From Osmia lignaria lignaria (taxonomy: Eukaryota > Arthropoda > Insecta > Hymenoptera > Megachilidae): 64,000 bases of DNA. Below the pieces are notes generated by a model. It had not been told where the DNA came from, ran no database searches, and saw nothing but the letters and a program-made list of their open reading frames with translations. Shown in pieces: positions 49,700-63,223 of this stretch. The position numbers and the translations under genes were made by a program. Location: NCBI RefSeq assembly GCF_051020975.1, contig NW_027478162.1:21390001-21454000 (forward strand). The letters run 5' to 3'. Position 1 is the stretch's first letter. Each line of letters starts with the position of its first letter.

Positions 49700-50665
49700 T
49701 TGCAGATTTATCTCAAGGGAAGGGGCCTGACGGACATATTTCGAGATATTTCTTCTTCTTGTTGTTCTTCTTCTGCACAGCTAAGCTGGAAGTGGCATTT
49801 ACAGCTCGCAATAGTGCAGAGTTATCTCAAAGAAAGGGGCCACGGTGTTTCTGTATCTCTATTATGTTGGTGCGGCTTCGGAACTTTTAAATATCTTGAT
49901 ATATCTCGAGAACTACGCATCTGATCAAAAAATATCATAGAACATAAAAAGTAGGAAACTTAATTCTCTACAAAAAAGGTCTCTTAACATTTTGCCATAG
50001 CTCTCTTCGTTTCCGAGATATTTGCAGATTTATCTCAAGGGAAGGGGCCTGACGGACATATTTCGAGATATTTCTTCTTCTTGTTGTTCTTCTTCTGCAC
50101 AGCTAAGCTGGAAGTGGCATTTACAGCTCGCAATAGTGCAGAGTTATCTCAAAGAAAGGGGCCACGGTGTTACTGTATCTCTATTATGTTGGTGCGGCTT
50201 CGAAACTTTTAAATATCTTGATATATCTCGAGAACTACGCATCTGATCAAAAAATATCATAGAACATAAATTGTAGGAAACATAATTCTCTACAAAAAAG
50301 GTCTCTTAACATTTTGTCATAGCTCGCTTCGTTTCCGAGATATTTGCAGATATATCTCAAGGGAAGGGGCCTGACGGACATATTTCGAGATATTTCTTCT
50401 TCTTGTTGTTCTTCTTCTGCACAGCTAAACTGGAAGTGGCATTTCCAGCTCGCAATAGTGCAGAGTTATCTCAAAGAAAGGGGCCACGGTGTTTCTGTAT
50501 CCCTATTATGTTGGTGCGGCTTCGGAACTTTTAAATATCTCGATATATCTCGAAAACTACGCTTCTGATCAAAAAATATCATAGAGCATAAATTGTAGGA
50601 AACATAATTCTCTACAAAAAACGTCTCTTAACATTTTGCCATAGCTCGCTTCGTTTCCGAGATAT

Positions 50666-51631
50666 TTGCCGATTCAGCTCAAAGGAACTGGCCTGACGGA
50701 CATATTTCGAGATATTTCTTCTTCTTGTTGTTCTTCCTCTGCACAGCTAAGCTGGAAGTGGCATTTGCAGCTCGCAATAGTGCAGAGTTATCTCAAAGAA
50801 AGGGGCCACGGTGTTTCTGTATCCCTATTATGTTGGTGCGGCTTCTGAACTTTTAAATATCTCGATATATCTCGAAAACTACGCTTCTGACCAAAAAATA
50901 TCATAGAACATAAATTGTAGGAAACATAATTCTCTACAAAAAACGTCTCTTAACATTTTGCCATAGCTCGCTTCGTTTCGGAGATATTTGCAGATTCAGC
51001 TCAAAGGAACTGGCCTGACGGACATATTTCGAGATATTTCTTCTTCTTGTTGTTCTTCCTCTGCACAGCTAAGCTGGAAGTGGCATTTGCGGCTCGCACT
51101 AGTGCAGAGTTATCTCAAAGAAAGGGGACACGGTGTTTCTGTATCCCTATTATGTTGGTGCGGCTTCGGAACTTTTAAATATCTCGATATATCTCGAAAA
51201 ATACGCTTCTGATCAAAAAACATCATAGAACATAAATTGTAGGAAACATAATTCTCTACAAAAAACGTCTCTTAACATTTTGCCATAGCTCGCTTCGTTT
51301 CCGAGATATTTGCCGATTCAGCTCAAAGGAACTGGCCTGACGGACATATTTCGAGATATTTCTTCTTCTTGTTGTTCTTCCTCTGCACAGCTAAGCTGGA
51401 AGTGGCATTTGCAGCTCGCAATAGTGCAGAGTTATCTCAAAGAAAGGGGCCACGGTGTTACTGTATCTCTATTATGTTGGTGCGGCTTCGAAACTTTTAA
51501 ATATCTTGATATATCTCGAGAACTACGCATCTGATCAAAAAATATCATAGAACATAAATTGTAGGAAACATAATTCTCTACAAAAAAGGTCTCTTAACAT
51601 TTTGTCATAGCTCGCTTCGTTTCCGAGATAT
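50666..51631. repeat. Three-monomer block shared with 62258-63223
   Basis: Markers: TTGCCGATTCAGC with GGCTTCTGAAC and CTGACCAAAA (50666); CGTTTCGGAG with CGAAAAATACGC and AAAAACATC (50988); TTGCCGATTCAGC with GTGTTACTG and CTTCGAAAC (51310). The offset to the second copy is 11592 bp (36 monomers). The first monomer has an in-frame TGA at 50846 from GGCTTCTGAAC. Confidence 0.85.
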
Positions 51632-51953
51632 TTGCAGATATATCTCATGGGAAGGGGCCTGACGGACATATTTCGAGATATTTCTTCTTCTTGTTGTTCT
51701 TCTTCTGCACAGCTAAACTGGAAGTGGCATTTCCAGCTCGCAATAGTGCAGAGTTATCTCAAAGAGAGGGGCCACGGTGTTTCTGTATCCCTATTATGTT
51801 GGTGCGGCTTCGGAACTTTTAAATATCTCGATATATCTCGAAAACTACGCTTCTGATCAAAAAATATCATAGAACATAAATTGTAGGAAACATAATTCTC
51901 TACAAAAAACGTCTCTTAACATTTTGCCATGGCTCGCTTCGTTTCCGAGATAT

Positions 51954-53241
51954 TTGCAGATTTATCTCAAGGGAAGGGGCCTGACGGACATATTTCGAGA
52001 TATTTCTTCTTCTTGTTGTTCTTCTTCTGCACAGCTAAGCTGGAAGTGGCATTTGCGGCTCGCACTAGTGCAGAGTTATCTCAAAGAAAGGGGCCACGGT
52101 GTTTCTGTATCTCTATTATGTTGGTGCGGCTTCGGAACTTTTAAATGTCTCGATATATCTCGAAAACTACGCTTCTGATCAAAAAATATCATAGAACATA
52201 AATTGTAGGAAACATACTTCTCTACAAAAAATGTCTCTTAACATTTTGCCATAGCTCGCTTGGTTTCCGAGATATTTGCAGATATATCTCAAGGGAAGGG
52301 GCCTGACGGACATATTTCGAGATATTTCTTCTTCTTGTTGTTCTTCTTCTGCACAGCTAAGCTGGAAGTGGCATTTACAGCTCGCAATAGTGCAGAGTTA
52401 TCTCAAAGAAAGGGGCCACGGTGTTTCTGTATCTCTATTATGTTGGTGCGGCTTCGGAACTTTTAAATATCTTGATATATCTCGAGAACTACGCATCTGA
52501 TCAAAAAATATCATAGAACATAAAAAGTAGGAAACTTAATTCTCTACAAAAAAGGTCTCTTAACATTTTGCCATAGCTCTCTTCGTTTCCGAGATATTTG
52601 CAGATTTATCTCAAGGGAAGGGGCCTGACGGACATATTTCGAGATATTTCTTCTTCTTGTTGTTCTTCTTCTGCACAGCTAAGCTGGAAGTGGCATTTAC
52701 AGCTCGCAATAGTGCAGAGTTATCTCAAAGAAAGGGGCCACGGTGTTACTGTATCTCTATTATGTTGGTGCGGCTTCGAAACTTTTAAATATCTTGATAT
52801 ATCTCGAGAACTACGCATCTGATCAAAAAATATCATAGAACATAAATTGTAGGAAACATAATTCTCTACAAAAAAGGTCTCTTAACATTTTGTCATAGCT
52901 CGCTTCGTTTCCGAGATATTTGCAGATATATCTCAAGGGAAGGGGCCTGACGGACATATTTCGAGATATTTCTTCTTCTTGTTGTTCTTCTTCTGCACAG
53001 CTAAACTGGAAGTGGCATTTCCAGCTCGCAATAGTGCAGAGTTATCTCAAAGAGAGGGGCCACGGTGTTTCTGTATCTCTATTATGTTGGTGCGGCTTCG
53101 AAACTTTTAAATATCTTGATATATCTCGAGAACTACGCATCTGATCAAAAAATATCATAGAACATAAAAAGTAGGAAACTTAATTCTCTACAAAAAAGGT
53201 CTCTTAACATTTTGCCATAGCTCGCTTCGTTTCCGAGATAT
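51954..53241. repeat. Four-monomer block, copy 2
   Basis: Same marker order as 48090-49377. Private here: CCATGGCTCG just before the first monomer, TTTAAATGTCTC in its tail, and CTTCGAAAC also in the fourth monomer (52920). Confidence 0.85.
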
Positions 53242-54529
53242 TTGCAGATTTATCTCAAGGGAAGGGGCCTGACGGACATATTTCGAGATATTTCTTCTTC
53301 TTGTTGTTCTTCTTCTGCACAGCTAAGCTGGAAGTGGCATTTGCGGCTCGCACTAGTGCAGAGTTATCTCAAAGAAAGGGGCCACGGTGTTTCTGTATCT
53401 CTATTATGTTGGTGCGGCTTCGGAACTTTTAAATATCTCGATATATCTCGAAAAATACGCTTCTGATCAAAAAACATCATAGAACATAAATTGTAGGAAA
53501 CATAATTCTCTACAAAAAACGTCTCTTAACATTTTGCCATAGCTCGCTTCGTTTCCGAGATATTTGCCGATTCAGCTCAAAGGAACTGGCCTGACGGACA
53601 TATTTCGAGATATTTCTTCTTCTTGTTGTTCTTCCTCTGCACAGCTAAGCTGGAAGTGGCATTTGCAGCTCGCAATAGTGCAGAGTTATCTCAAAGAAAG
53701 GGGCCACGGTGTTACTGTATCTCTATTATGTTGGTGCGGCTTCGAAACTTTTAAATATCTTGATATATCTCGAGAACTACGCATCTGATCAAAAAATATC
53801 ATAGAACATAAATTGTAGGAAACATAATTCTCTACAAAAAAGGTCTCTTAACATTTTGTCATAGCTCGCTTCGTTTCCGAGATATTTGCAGATATATCTC
53901 AAGGGAAGGGGCCTGACGGACATATTTCGAGATATTTCTTCTTCTTGTTGTTCTTCTTCTGCACAGCTAAACTGGAAGTGGCATTTCCAGCTCGCAATAG
54001 TGCAGAGTTATCTCAAAGAGAGGGGCCACGGTGTTTCTGTATCTCTATTATGTTGTTGCGGCTTCGGAACTTTTAAATATCTTGATATATCTCGAGAACT
54101 ACGCATCTGATCAAAAAATATCATAGAAGATAAAAAGTAGGAAACTTAATTCTCTACAAAAAAGGTCTCTTAACATTTTGCCATAGCTCGCTTCGTTTCC
54201 GAGATATTTGCAGATTTATCTCAAGGGAAGGGGCCTGACGGACATATTTCGAGATATTTCTTCTTCTTGTTGTTCTTCCTCTGCACAGCTAAGCTGGAAG
54301 TGGCATTTGCGGCTCGCACTAGTGCAGAGTTATCTCAAAGAAAGGGGCCACGGTGTTTCTGTATCCCTATTATGTTGGTGCGGCTTCGGAACTTTTAAAT
54401 ATCTCGATATATCTCGAAAACTACGCTTCTGATCAAAAAATATCATAGAACATAAATTGTAGGAAACATAATTCTCTACAAAAAACGTCTCTTAACATTT
54501 TGCCATAGCTCGCTTCGTTTCCGAGATAT

Positions 54530-55817
54530 TTGCAGATTTATCTCAAGGGAAGGGGCCTGACGGACATATTTCGAGATATTTCTTCTTCTTGTTGTTCTTC
54601 TTCTGCACAGCTAAGCTGGAAGTGGCATTTGCGGCTCGCACTAGTGCAGAGTTATCTCAAAGAAAGGGGCCACGGTGTTTCTGTATCTCTATTATGTTGG
54701 TGCGGCTTCGGAACTTTTAAATATCTCGATATATCTCGAAAACTACGCTTCTGATCAAAAAATATCATAGAACATAAATTGTAGGAAACATACTTCTCTA
54801 CAAAAAATGTCTCTTAACATTTTGCCATACCTCGCTTCGTTTCCGAGATATTTGCAGATATATCTCAAGGGAAGGGGCCTGACGGACATATTTCGAGATA
54901 TTTCTTCTTCTTGTTGTTCTTCTTCTGCACAGCTAAGCTGGAAGTGGCATTTACAGCTCGCAATAGTGCAGAGTTATCTCAAAGAAAGGGGCCACGGTGT
55001 TTCTGTATCTCTATTATGTTGGTGCGGCTTCGGAACTTTTAAATATCTTGATATATCTCGAGAACTACGCATCTGATCAAAAAATATCATAGAACATAAA
55101 AAGTAGGAAACTTAATTCTCTACAAAAAAGGTCTCTTAACATTTTGCCATAGCTCTCTTCGTTTCCGAGATATTTGCAGATTTATCTCAAGGGAAGGGGC
55201 CTGACGGACATATTTCGAGATATTTCTTCTTCTTGTTGTTCTTCTTCTGCACAGCTAAGCTGGAAGTGGCATTTACAGCTCGCAATAGTGCAGAGTTATC
55301 TCAAAGAAAGGGGCCACGGTGTTACTGTATCTCTATTATGTTGGTGCGGCTTCGAAACTTTTAAATATCTTGATATATCTCGAGAACTACGCATCTGATC
55401 AAAAAATATCATAGAACATAAATTGTAGGAAACATAATTCTCTACAAAAAAGGTCTCTTAACATTTTGTCATAGCTCGCTTCGTTTCCGAGATATTTGCA
55501 GATATATCTCAAGGGAAGGGGCCTGACGGACATATTTCGAGATATTTCTTCTTCTTGTTGTTCTTCTTCTGCACAGCTAAACTGGAAGTGGCATTTCCAG
55601 CTCGCAATAGTGCAGAGTTATCTCAAAGAGAGGGGCCACGGTGTTTCTGTATCTCTATTATGTTGGTGCGGCTTCGGAACTTTTAAATATCTCGATATAT
55701 CTCGAAAACTACGCTTCTGATCAAAAAATATCATAGAACATAAATTGTAGGAAACATACTTCTCTACAAAAAATGTCTCCTAACATTTTGCCATAGTTCG
55801 CTTGGTTTCCGAGATAT
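54530..55817. repeat. Four-monomer block, copy 3
   Basis: Same marker order as 48090-49377, offset 2576 bp from copy 2. Before the second monomer it reads CCATACCTCGCTTCG where the other copies have CCATAGCTCGCTTGG. The ACATACTTCTC/CTTGGTTTCC junction appears once more before 55818, starting a partial fourth copy. Confidence 0.85.
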
Positions 55818-56461
55818 TTGCAGATATATCTCAAGGGAAGGGGCCTGACGGACATATTTCGAGATATTTCTTCTTCTTGTTGTTCCTCTTCTGCACAGCT
55901 AAGGTGGAAGTGGCATTTACAGCTCGCAATAGTGCAGAGTTATCTCAAAGAAAGGGGCCACGGTGTTTCTGTATCTCTATTATGTTGGTGCGGCTTCGGA
56001 ACTTTTAAATATCTTGATATATCTCGAGAACTACGCATCTGATCAAAAAATATCATAGAACATAAAAAGTAGGAAACGTAATTCTCTACAAAAAAGGTCT
56101 CTTAACATTTTGCCATACCTCGCTTCGTTTCCGAGATATTTGCAGATATATCTCAAGGGAAGGGGCCTGACGGACATATTTCGAGATATTTCTTCTTCTT
56201 GTTGTTCTTCTTCTGCACAGCTAAGCTGGAAGTGGCATTTGCGGCTCGCACTAGTGCAGAGTTATCTCAAAGAAAGGGGCCACGGTGTTTCTGTATCTCT
56301 ATTATGTTGGTGCGGCTTTGGAACTTTTAAATATCTCGATATATCTCGAAAACTACGCTTCTGATCAAAAAATATTATAGAACATAAAAAGTAGGAAACG
56401 TAATTCTCTACAAAAAAGGTCTCTTAACATTTTGCCATAGCCCTCTTCGTTTCCGAGATAT

Positions 56462-56783
56462 TTGCAGATTTATCTCAAGGGAAGGGGCCTGACGGACATT
56501 AATCGAGATATTTCTTCTTCTTGATGTTCTTCTTCTGCACAGCTAAGCTGGAAGTGGCATTTGCAGCTTGCAATAGTGCAGAGTTATCTCAAAAAAAGGG
56601 GCCACGGTGTTTCTGTATCTCTATTATGTTGGTGCGGCTTCGGAACTTTTAAATATCTCGATATATCTCGAAAACTACGCTTCTGATCAAAAAATATCAT
56701 AGAACATAAATTGTAGGAAACATAATTCTCTACAAAAAAGGTCTCTTAACATTTTGCCATACCTCGCTTCGTTTCCGAGATAT
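56462..56783. repeat. Divergent monomer with altered triplet tract
   Basis: GGACATTAATCGAG replaces GGACATATTTCGAG, TTCTTGATGTTC introduces TGA at 56522-56524, CAGCTTGC replaces CAGCTCGC, and CAAAAAAAGG replaces CAAAGAAAGG. Upstream GCCCTCTTCG is also private. The concentration of private changes makes it one of the more diverged units. Confidence 0.85.
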
Positions 56784-57105
56784 TTGCAGATATATCTCAA
56801 GGGAAGGGGCCTGACGGACATATTTCGAGATATTTCTTCTTCTTGTTGTTCTTCTTCTGCACAGCTAAGCTGGAAGTGGCATTTGCGGCTCGCACTAGTG
56901 CACAGTTATCTCAAAGAAAGGGGCCACGGTGTTTCTGTATCTCTATTATGTTGGTGCGGCTTCGGAACTTTTAAATATCTTGATATATCTCGATAACTGC
57001 GCATCTGATCAAAAAATATCATAGAACATAAAAAGTAGGAAACTTAATTCTCTACAAAAAAGGTCTCTTAACATTTTGCCATAGCTCGCTTCGTTTCCGA
57101 GTTAT
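56784..57105. repeat. Monomer with TAC in place of the conserved TAG and a TAA near the end
   Basis: CCATACCTCG upstream removes the stop that normally bounds the frame, as also before 54852 and 56140. CTCGATAACTG adds TAA at 56994-56996. GTGCACAGTT is shared with the monomers at 22330, 42938, 60648 and 61614. Confidence 0.8.
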
Positions 57106-57749
57106 TTGCAGATTTATCTCAAGGGAAGGGGCCTAACGGACATATTTCGAGATATTTCTTCTTCTTGTTGTTCTTCTTCTGCACAGCTAAACTGGAAGTG
57201 GCATTTCCAGCTCGCAATAGTGCAGAGTTATCTCAAAGAAAGGGGCCACGGTGTTTCTGTATCTCTATTATGTTGGTGCGGCTTCGGAACTTTTAAATAT
57301 CTTGATATATCTCGAGAACTACGCATCTGATCAAAAAATATCATAGAACATTATAAGTAGGAAACTTAATTCTCTACAAAAAAGGTCTCTTAACATTTTG
57401 CCATAGCTCGCGTCGTTTCCGAGATATTTGCAGATTTATCTCAAGGGAAGGGGCCTAACGGACATATTTCGAGATATTTCTTCTTCTTGTTGTTCTTCTT
57501 CTGCACAGCTAAACTGGAAGTGGCATTTGCAGCTCGCAATAGAGCAGAGTTATCTCAAAGAAAGGGGCCACGGTGTTTCTGTATCTCTATTATGTTGGTG
57601 CGGCTTCGGAACTTTTAAATATCTCGATATATCTCGAAAACTACGCTTCTGATCAAAAAATATCATAGAACATAAATTGTAGGAAACATAATTCTCTACA
57701 AAAAAGGTCTCTCAACATTTTGCCATAGCTCGCTTCGTTTCCGAGATAT
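57106..57749. repeat. Two-monomer block shared with 63546-64000
   Basis: GAGTTATTTGC just before and at the anchor, CATTATAAGTAG (about 57349), CGCGTCGTTTCC (about 57410) and AGAGCAGAG (about 57541) all recur 6440 bp (20 monomers) downstream at the right edge of the window. The following monomer (57750, GGGCAGGGGCC and GAACTGCGC) recurs instead at 61292. Confidence 0.85.
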
Positions 57750-59359
57750 TTGCAGATATATCTCAAGGGCAGGGGCCTGACGGACATATTTCGAGATATT
57801 TCTTCTTCTTGTTGTTCTTCTTCTGCACAGCTAAGCTGGAAGTGGCATTTACAGCTCGCAATAGTGCAGAGTTATCTCAAAGAAAGGGGCCACGGTGTTT
57901 CTGTATCTCTATTATGTTGGTGCGGCTTCGGAACTTTTAAATATCTTGATATATCTCGAGAACTGCGCATCTGATCAAAAAATATCATAGAACATAAAAA
58001 GTAGGAAACTTAATTCTCTACAAAAAAGGTCTCTTAACATTTTGCCATAGCTCGCTTCGTTTCCGAGATATTTGCAGATTTATCTCAAGGGAAGGGGCCT
58101 GACGGACATATTTCGAGATATTTCTTCTTCTTGTTGTTCTTCTTCTGCACAGCTAAGCTGGAAGTGGCATTTACAGCTCGCAATAGTGCAGAGTTATCTC
58201 AAAGAAAGGGGCCACGGTGTTTCTGTATCTCTATTATGTTGGTGCGGTTTCGGAACTTTTAAATATCTTGATATATCTCGAGAACTACGCATCTGATCAA
58301 AAAATATCATAGAACATAAAAAGTAGGAAACTTAATTCTCTACAAATAAGGTCTCTTAACATTTTGCCATAGCTCGCTTCGTTTCCGAGATATTTGCAGA
58401 TATATCTCAAGGGAAGGGGCCTGACGGACATATTTCGAGATATTTCTTCTTCTTGTTGTTCTTCTTCTGCACAGCTAAGCTGGAAGTGGCATTTGCAGCT
58501 CGCAATAGTGCAGAGTTATCTCAAAGAAAGGGGCCACGGTGTTTCTGTATCTCTATTATGTTGGTGCGGCTTCGGAACTTTTAAATATCTTGATATATCT
58601 CGAGAACTACGCATCTGATCAAAAAATATCATAGAAGATAAAAAGTAGGAAACTTAATTCTCTACAAAAAAGGTCTCTTAACATTTTGCCATAGCTCGCT
58701 TCGTTTCCGAGATATTTGCAGATTTATCTCAAGGGAAGGGGCCTGACGGACATATTTCGAGATATTTCTTCTTCTTGTTGTTCTTCCTCTGCACAGCTAA
58801 GCTGGAAGTGGCATTTGCGGCTCGCACTAGTGCAGAGTTATCTCAAAGAAAGGGGCCACGGTGTTTCTGTATCCCTATTATGTTGGTGCGGCTTCGGAAC
58901 TTTTAAATATCTCGATATATCTCGAAAACTACGCTTCTGATCAAAAAATATCATAGAACATAAATTGTAGGAAACATAATTCTCTACAAAAAACGTCTCT
59001 TAACATTTTGCCATAGCTCGCTTCGTTTCCGAGATATTTGCCGATTCAGCTCAAAGGAACTGGCCTGACGGACATATTTCGAGATATTTCTTCTTCTTGT
59101 TGTTCTTCCTCTGCACAGCTAAGCTGGAAGTGGCATTTGCGGCTCGCACTTGTGCAGAGTTATCTCAAAGAAAGGGGCCACGGTGTTTCTGTATCCCTAT
59201 TATGTTGGTGCGGCTTCGGAACTTTTAAATATCTCGATATATCTCGAAAACTACGCTTCTGACCAAAAAATATCATAGAACATAAATTGTAGGAAACATA
59301 ATTCTCTACAAAAAACGTCTCTGAACATTTTGCCATAGCTCGCTTCGTTTCGGAGATAT

Positions 59360-60647
59360 TTGCAGATGCAGCTCAAAGGAACTGGCCTGACGGACATATT
59401 TCGAGATATTTCTTCTTCTTGTTGTTCTTCCTCTGCACAGCTAAGCTGGAAGTGGCATTTGCGGCTCGCACTAGTGCAGAGTTATCTCAAAGAAAGGGGC
59501 CACGGTGTTTCTGTATCCCTATTATGTTGGTGCGGCTTCGGAACTTTTAAATATCTCGATATATCTCGAAAAATACGCTTCTGATCAAAAAACATCATAT
59601 AACATAAATTGTAGGAAACATAATTCTCTACAAAAAACGTCTCTTAACATTTTGCCATAGCTCGCTTCGTTTCCGAGATATTTGCCGATTCAGCTCAAAG
59701 GAACTGGCCTGACGGACATATTTCGAGATATTTCTTCTTCTTGTTGTTCTTCCTCTGCACAGCTAAGCTGGAAGTGGCATTTGCAGCTCGCAATAGTGCA
59801 GAGTTATCTCAAAGAAAGGGGCCACGGTGTTACTGTATCTCTATTATGTTGGTGCGGCTTCGAAACTTTTAAATATCTTGATATATCTCGAGAACTGCGC
59901 ATCTGATCAAAAAATATCATAGAACATAAATTGTAGGAAACATAATTCTCTACAAAAAAGGTCTCTTAACATTTTGCCATAGCTCGCTTCGTTTCCGAGA
60001 TATTTGCAGATTTATCTCAAGGGAAGGGGCCTAACGGACATATTTCGAGTTATTTCTTCTTCTTGTTGTTCTTCCTCTGCACAGCTGAACTGGAAGTGGC
60101 ATTTCCAGCTCGCAATAGTGCAGAGTTATCTCAAAGAAAGGGGCCACGGTGTTTCTGTATCTCTATTATGTTGGTTCGGCTTCGGAACTTTTAAATATCT
60201 TGATATATCTCGAGAACTACGCATCTGATCAAAAAATATCATAGAACATAAAAAGTAGAAAACTTAATTCTCTACAAAAAAGGTCTCTTAACATTTTGCC
60301 ATAGCTCGCTTCGTTTCCGAGATATTTGCAGATTTATCTCAAGGGAAGGGGCCTAACGGACATATTTCGAGATATTTCTTCTTCTTGTTGTTCTTCTTCT
60401 GCACAGCTAAACTGGAAGTGGCATTTCCAGCTCGCAATAGTGCAGAGTTATCTCAAAGAAAGGGGCCACGGTGTTTCTGTATCTCTATTATGTTGGTGCG
60501 GCTTCGGAACTTTTAAATATCTTGATATATCTCGAGAACTACGCGTCTGATCAAAAAATATCATAGAACATAAAAAGTAGGAAACATAATTCTCTACAAA
60601 AAAGGTCTCTTAACATTTTGCCATAGCTCGCTTCGTTTCCGAGATAT
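59360..60647. repeat. Four-monomer block shared with 62580-63867
   Basis: Markers: TCTGAACATTTTG, TTTCGGAG, CAGATGCAGC (59360), ATCATATAAC, GTGTTACTG with GAACTGCGC (59682), CGAGTTATTTC with TTGGTTCGGC (60004), AAGTAGAAAAC, and CTAAACTGG with CATTTCCAGC (60326). The offset is 3220 bp (10 monomers). Private here: GCTGAACTGG at 60004 and an ACGCGTCTG tail at 60326. Confidence 0.87.
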
Positions 60648-60969
60648 TCGCAGATTTATCTCAAGGGAAGGGGCCTGACGGACATATTTCGAGATATTTC
60701 TTCTTCTTGTTGTTCTTCTTCTGCACAGCTAAGCTGGAAGTGGCATTTGCGGCTCGCACTAGTGCACAGTTATCTCAAAGAAAGGGGCCACGGTGTTTCT
60801 GTATCTCTATTATGTTGGTGCGGCTTCGGAACTTTTAAATATCTCGATATATCTCGAAAACTACGCTTCTGATCAAAAAATATCATAGAACATAAATTGT
60901 AGGAAACATAATTCTCTACAAAAAAGGTCTCTCAACATTTTGCCATAACTCGCTTCGTTTCCGAGATAT
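60648..60969. repeat. Monomer with anchor TTG changed to TCG
   Basis: GAGATATTCGCAG replaces GAGATATTTGCAG (60643-60655), so the usual TTG is lost. It is otherwise a B monomer with GTGCACAGTT. Spacing to both neighbours remains exactly 322 bp. Confidence 0.85.
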
Positions 60970-62257
60970 TTGCAGATATATCTCAAGGGCAGGGGCCTGA
61001 CGGACATATTTCGAGATATTTCTTCTTCTTGTTGTTCTTCTTCTGCACAGCTAAACTGGAAGTGGCATTTACAGCTCGCAATAGAGCAGAGTTATCTCAA
61101 AGAAAGGGGCCACGGTGTTTCTGTATCTCTATTATGTTGGTGCGGCTTCGGAACTTTTAAATATCTCGATATATCTCGAAAACTACGCTTCTGATCAAAA
61201 AATATCATAGAACATAAATTGTAGGAAACATAATTCTCTACAAAAAAGGTCTCTCAACATTTTGCCATAGCTCGCTTCGTTTCCGAGATATTTGCAGATA
61301 TATCTCAAGGGCAGGGGCCTGACGGACATATTTCGAGATATTTCTTCTTCTTGTTGTTCTTCTTCTGCACAGCTAAGCTGGAAGTGGCATTTACAGCTCG
61401 CAATAGTGCAGAGTTATCTCAAAGAAAGGGGCCACGGTGTTTCTGTATCTCTATTATGTTGGTGCGGCTTCGGAACTTTTAAATATCTTGATATATCTCG
61501 AGAACTGCGCATCTGATCAAAAAATATCATAGAACATAAAAAGTAGGAAACTTAATTTTCTACAAAAAAGGTCTCTTAACATTTTGCCATAGCTCGCTTC
61601 GTTTCCGAGATATTTGCAGATTTATCTCAAGGGAAGGGGCCTGACGGACATATTTCGAGATATTTCTTCTTCTTGTTGTTCTTCTTCTGCACAGCTAAGC
61701 TGGAAGTGGCATTTGCGGCTCGCACTAGTGCACAGTTATCTCAAAGAAAGGGGCCACGGTGTTTCTGTATCTCTATTATGTTGGTGCGGCTTCGGAACTT
61801 TTAAATATCTCGATATATCTCGAAAACTACGCTTCTGATCAAAAAATATCATAGAACATAAATTGTAGGAAACATAATTCTCTACAAAAAACGTCTCTTA
61901 ACATTTTGCCATAGCTCGCTTCGTTTCCGAGATATTTGCCGATTCAGCTCAAAGGAACTGGCCTGACGGACATATTTCGAGATATTTCTTCTTCTTGTTG
62001 TTCTTCCTCTGCACAGCTAAGCTGGAAGTGGCATTTGCGGCTCGCACTTGTGCAGAGTTATCTCAAAGAAAGGGGCCACGGTGTTTCTGTATCCCTATTA
62101 TGTTGGTGCGGCTTCGGAACTTTTAAATATCTCGATATATCTCGAAAACTACGCTTCTGATCAAAAAATATCATAGAACATAAATTGTAGGAAACATAAT
62201 TCTCTACAAAAAACGTCTCTTAACATTTTGCCATAGCTCGCTGCGTTTCCGAGATAT

Positions 62258-63223
62258 TTGCCGATTCAGCTCAAAGGAACTGGCCTGACGGACATATTTC
62301 GAGATATTTCTTCTTCTTGTTGTTCTTCCTCTGCACAGCTAAGCTGGAAGTGGCATTTGCAGCTCGCAATAGTGCAGAGTTATCTCAAAGAAAGGGGCCA
62401 CTGTGTTTCTGTATCCCTATTATGTTGGTGCGGCTTCTGAACTTTTAAATATCTCGATATATCTCGAAAACTACGCTTCTGACCAAAAAATATCATAGAA
62501 CATAAATTGTAGGAAACATAATTCTCTACAAAAAACGTCTCTGAACATTTTGCCATAGCTCGCTTCGTTTCGGAGATATTTGCAGATGCAGCTCAAAGGA
62601 ACTGGCCTGACGGACATATTTCGAGATATTTCTTCTTCTTGTTGTTCTTCCTCTGCACAGCTAAGCTGGAAGTGGCATTTGCGGCTCGCACTAGTGCAGA
62701 GTTATCTCAAAGAAAGGGGCCACGGTGTTTCTGTATCCCTATTATGTTGGTGCGGCTTCGGAACTTTTAAATATCTCGATATATCTCGAAAAATACGCTT
62801 CTGATCAAAAAACATCATATAACATAAATTGTAGGAAACATAATTCTCTACAAAAAACGTCTCTTAACATTTTGCCATAGCTCGCTTCGTTTCCGAGATA
62901 TTTGCCGATTCAGCTCAAAGGAACTGGCCTGACGGACATATTTCGAGATATTTCTTCTTCTTGTTGTTCTTCCTCTGCACAGCTAAGCTGGAAGTGGCAT
63001 TTGCAGCTCGCAATAGTGCAGAGTTATCTCAAAGAAAGGGGCCACGGTGTTACTGTATCTCTATTATGTTGGTGCGGCTTCGAAACTTTTAAATATCTTG
63101 ATATATCTCGAGAACTGCGCATCTGATCAAAAAATATCATAGAACATAAATTGTAGGAAACATAATTCTCTACAAAAAAGGTCTCTTAACATTTTGCCAT
63201 AGCTCGCTTCGTTTCCGAGATAT
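62258..63223. repeat. Three-monomer block, second copy
   Basis: Matches 50666-51631. Additional changes here are GGCCACTGTG (62258), TCTGAACATTTTG with CAGATGCAGC (62580), ATCATATAAC, and GAACTGCGCATC (62902). The last three are shared with 59360-60003, so this stretch is related to both. Confidence 0.85.
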
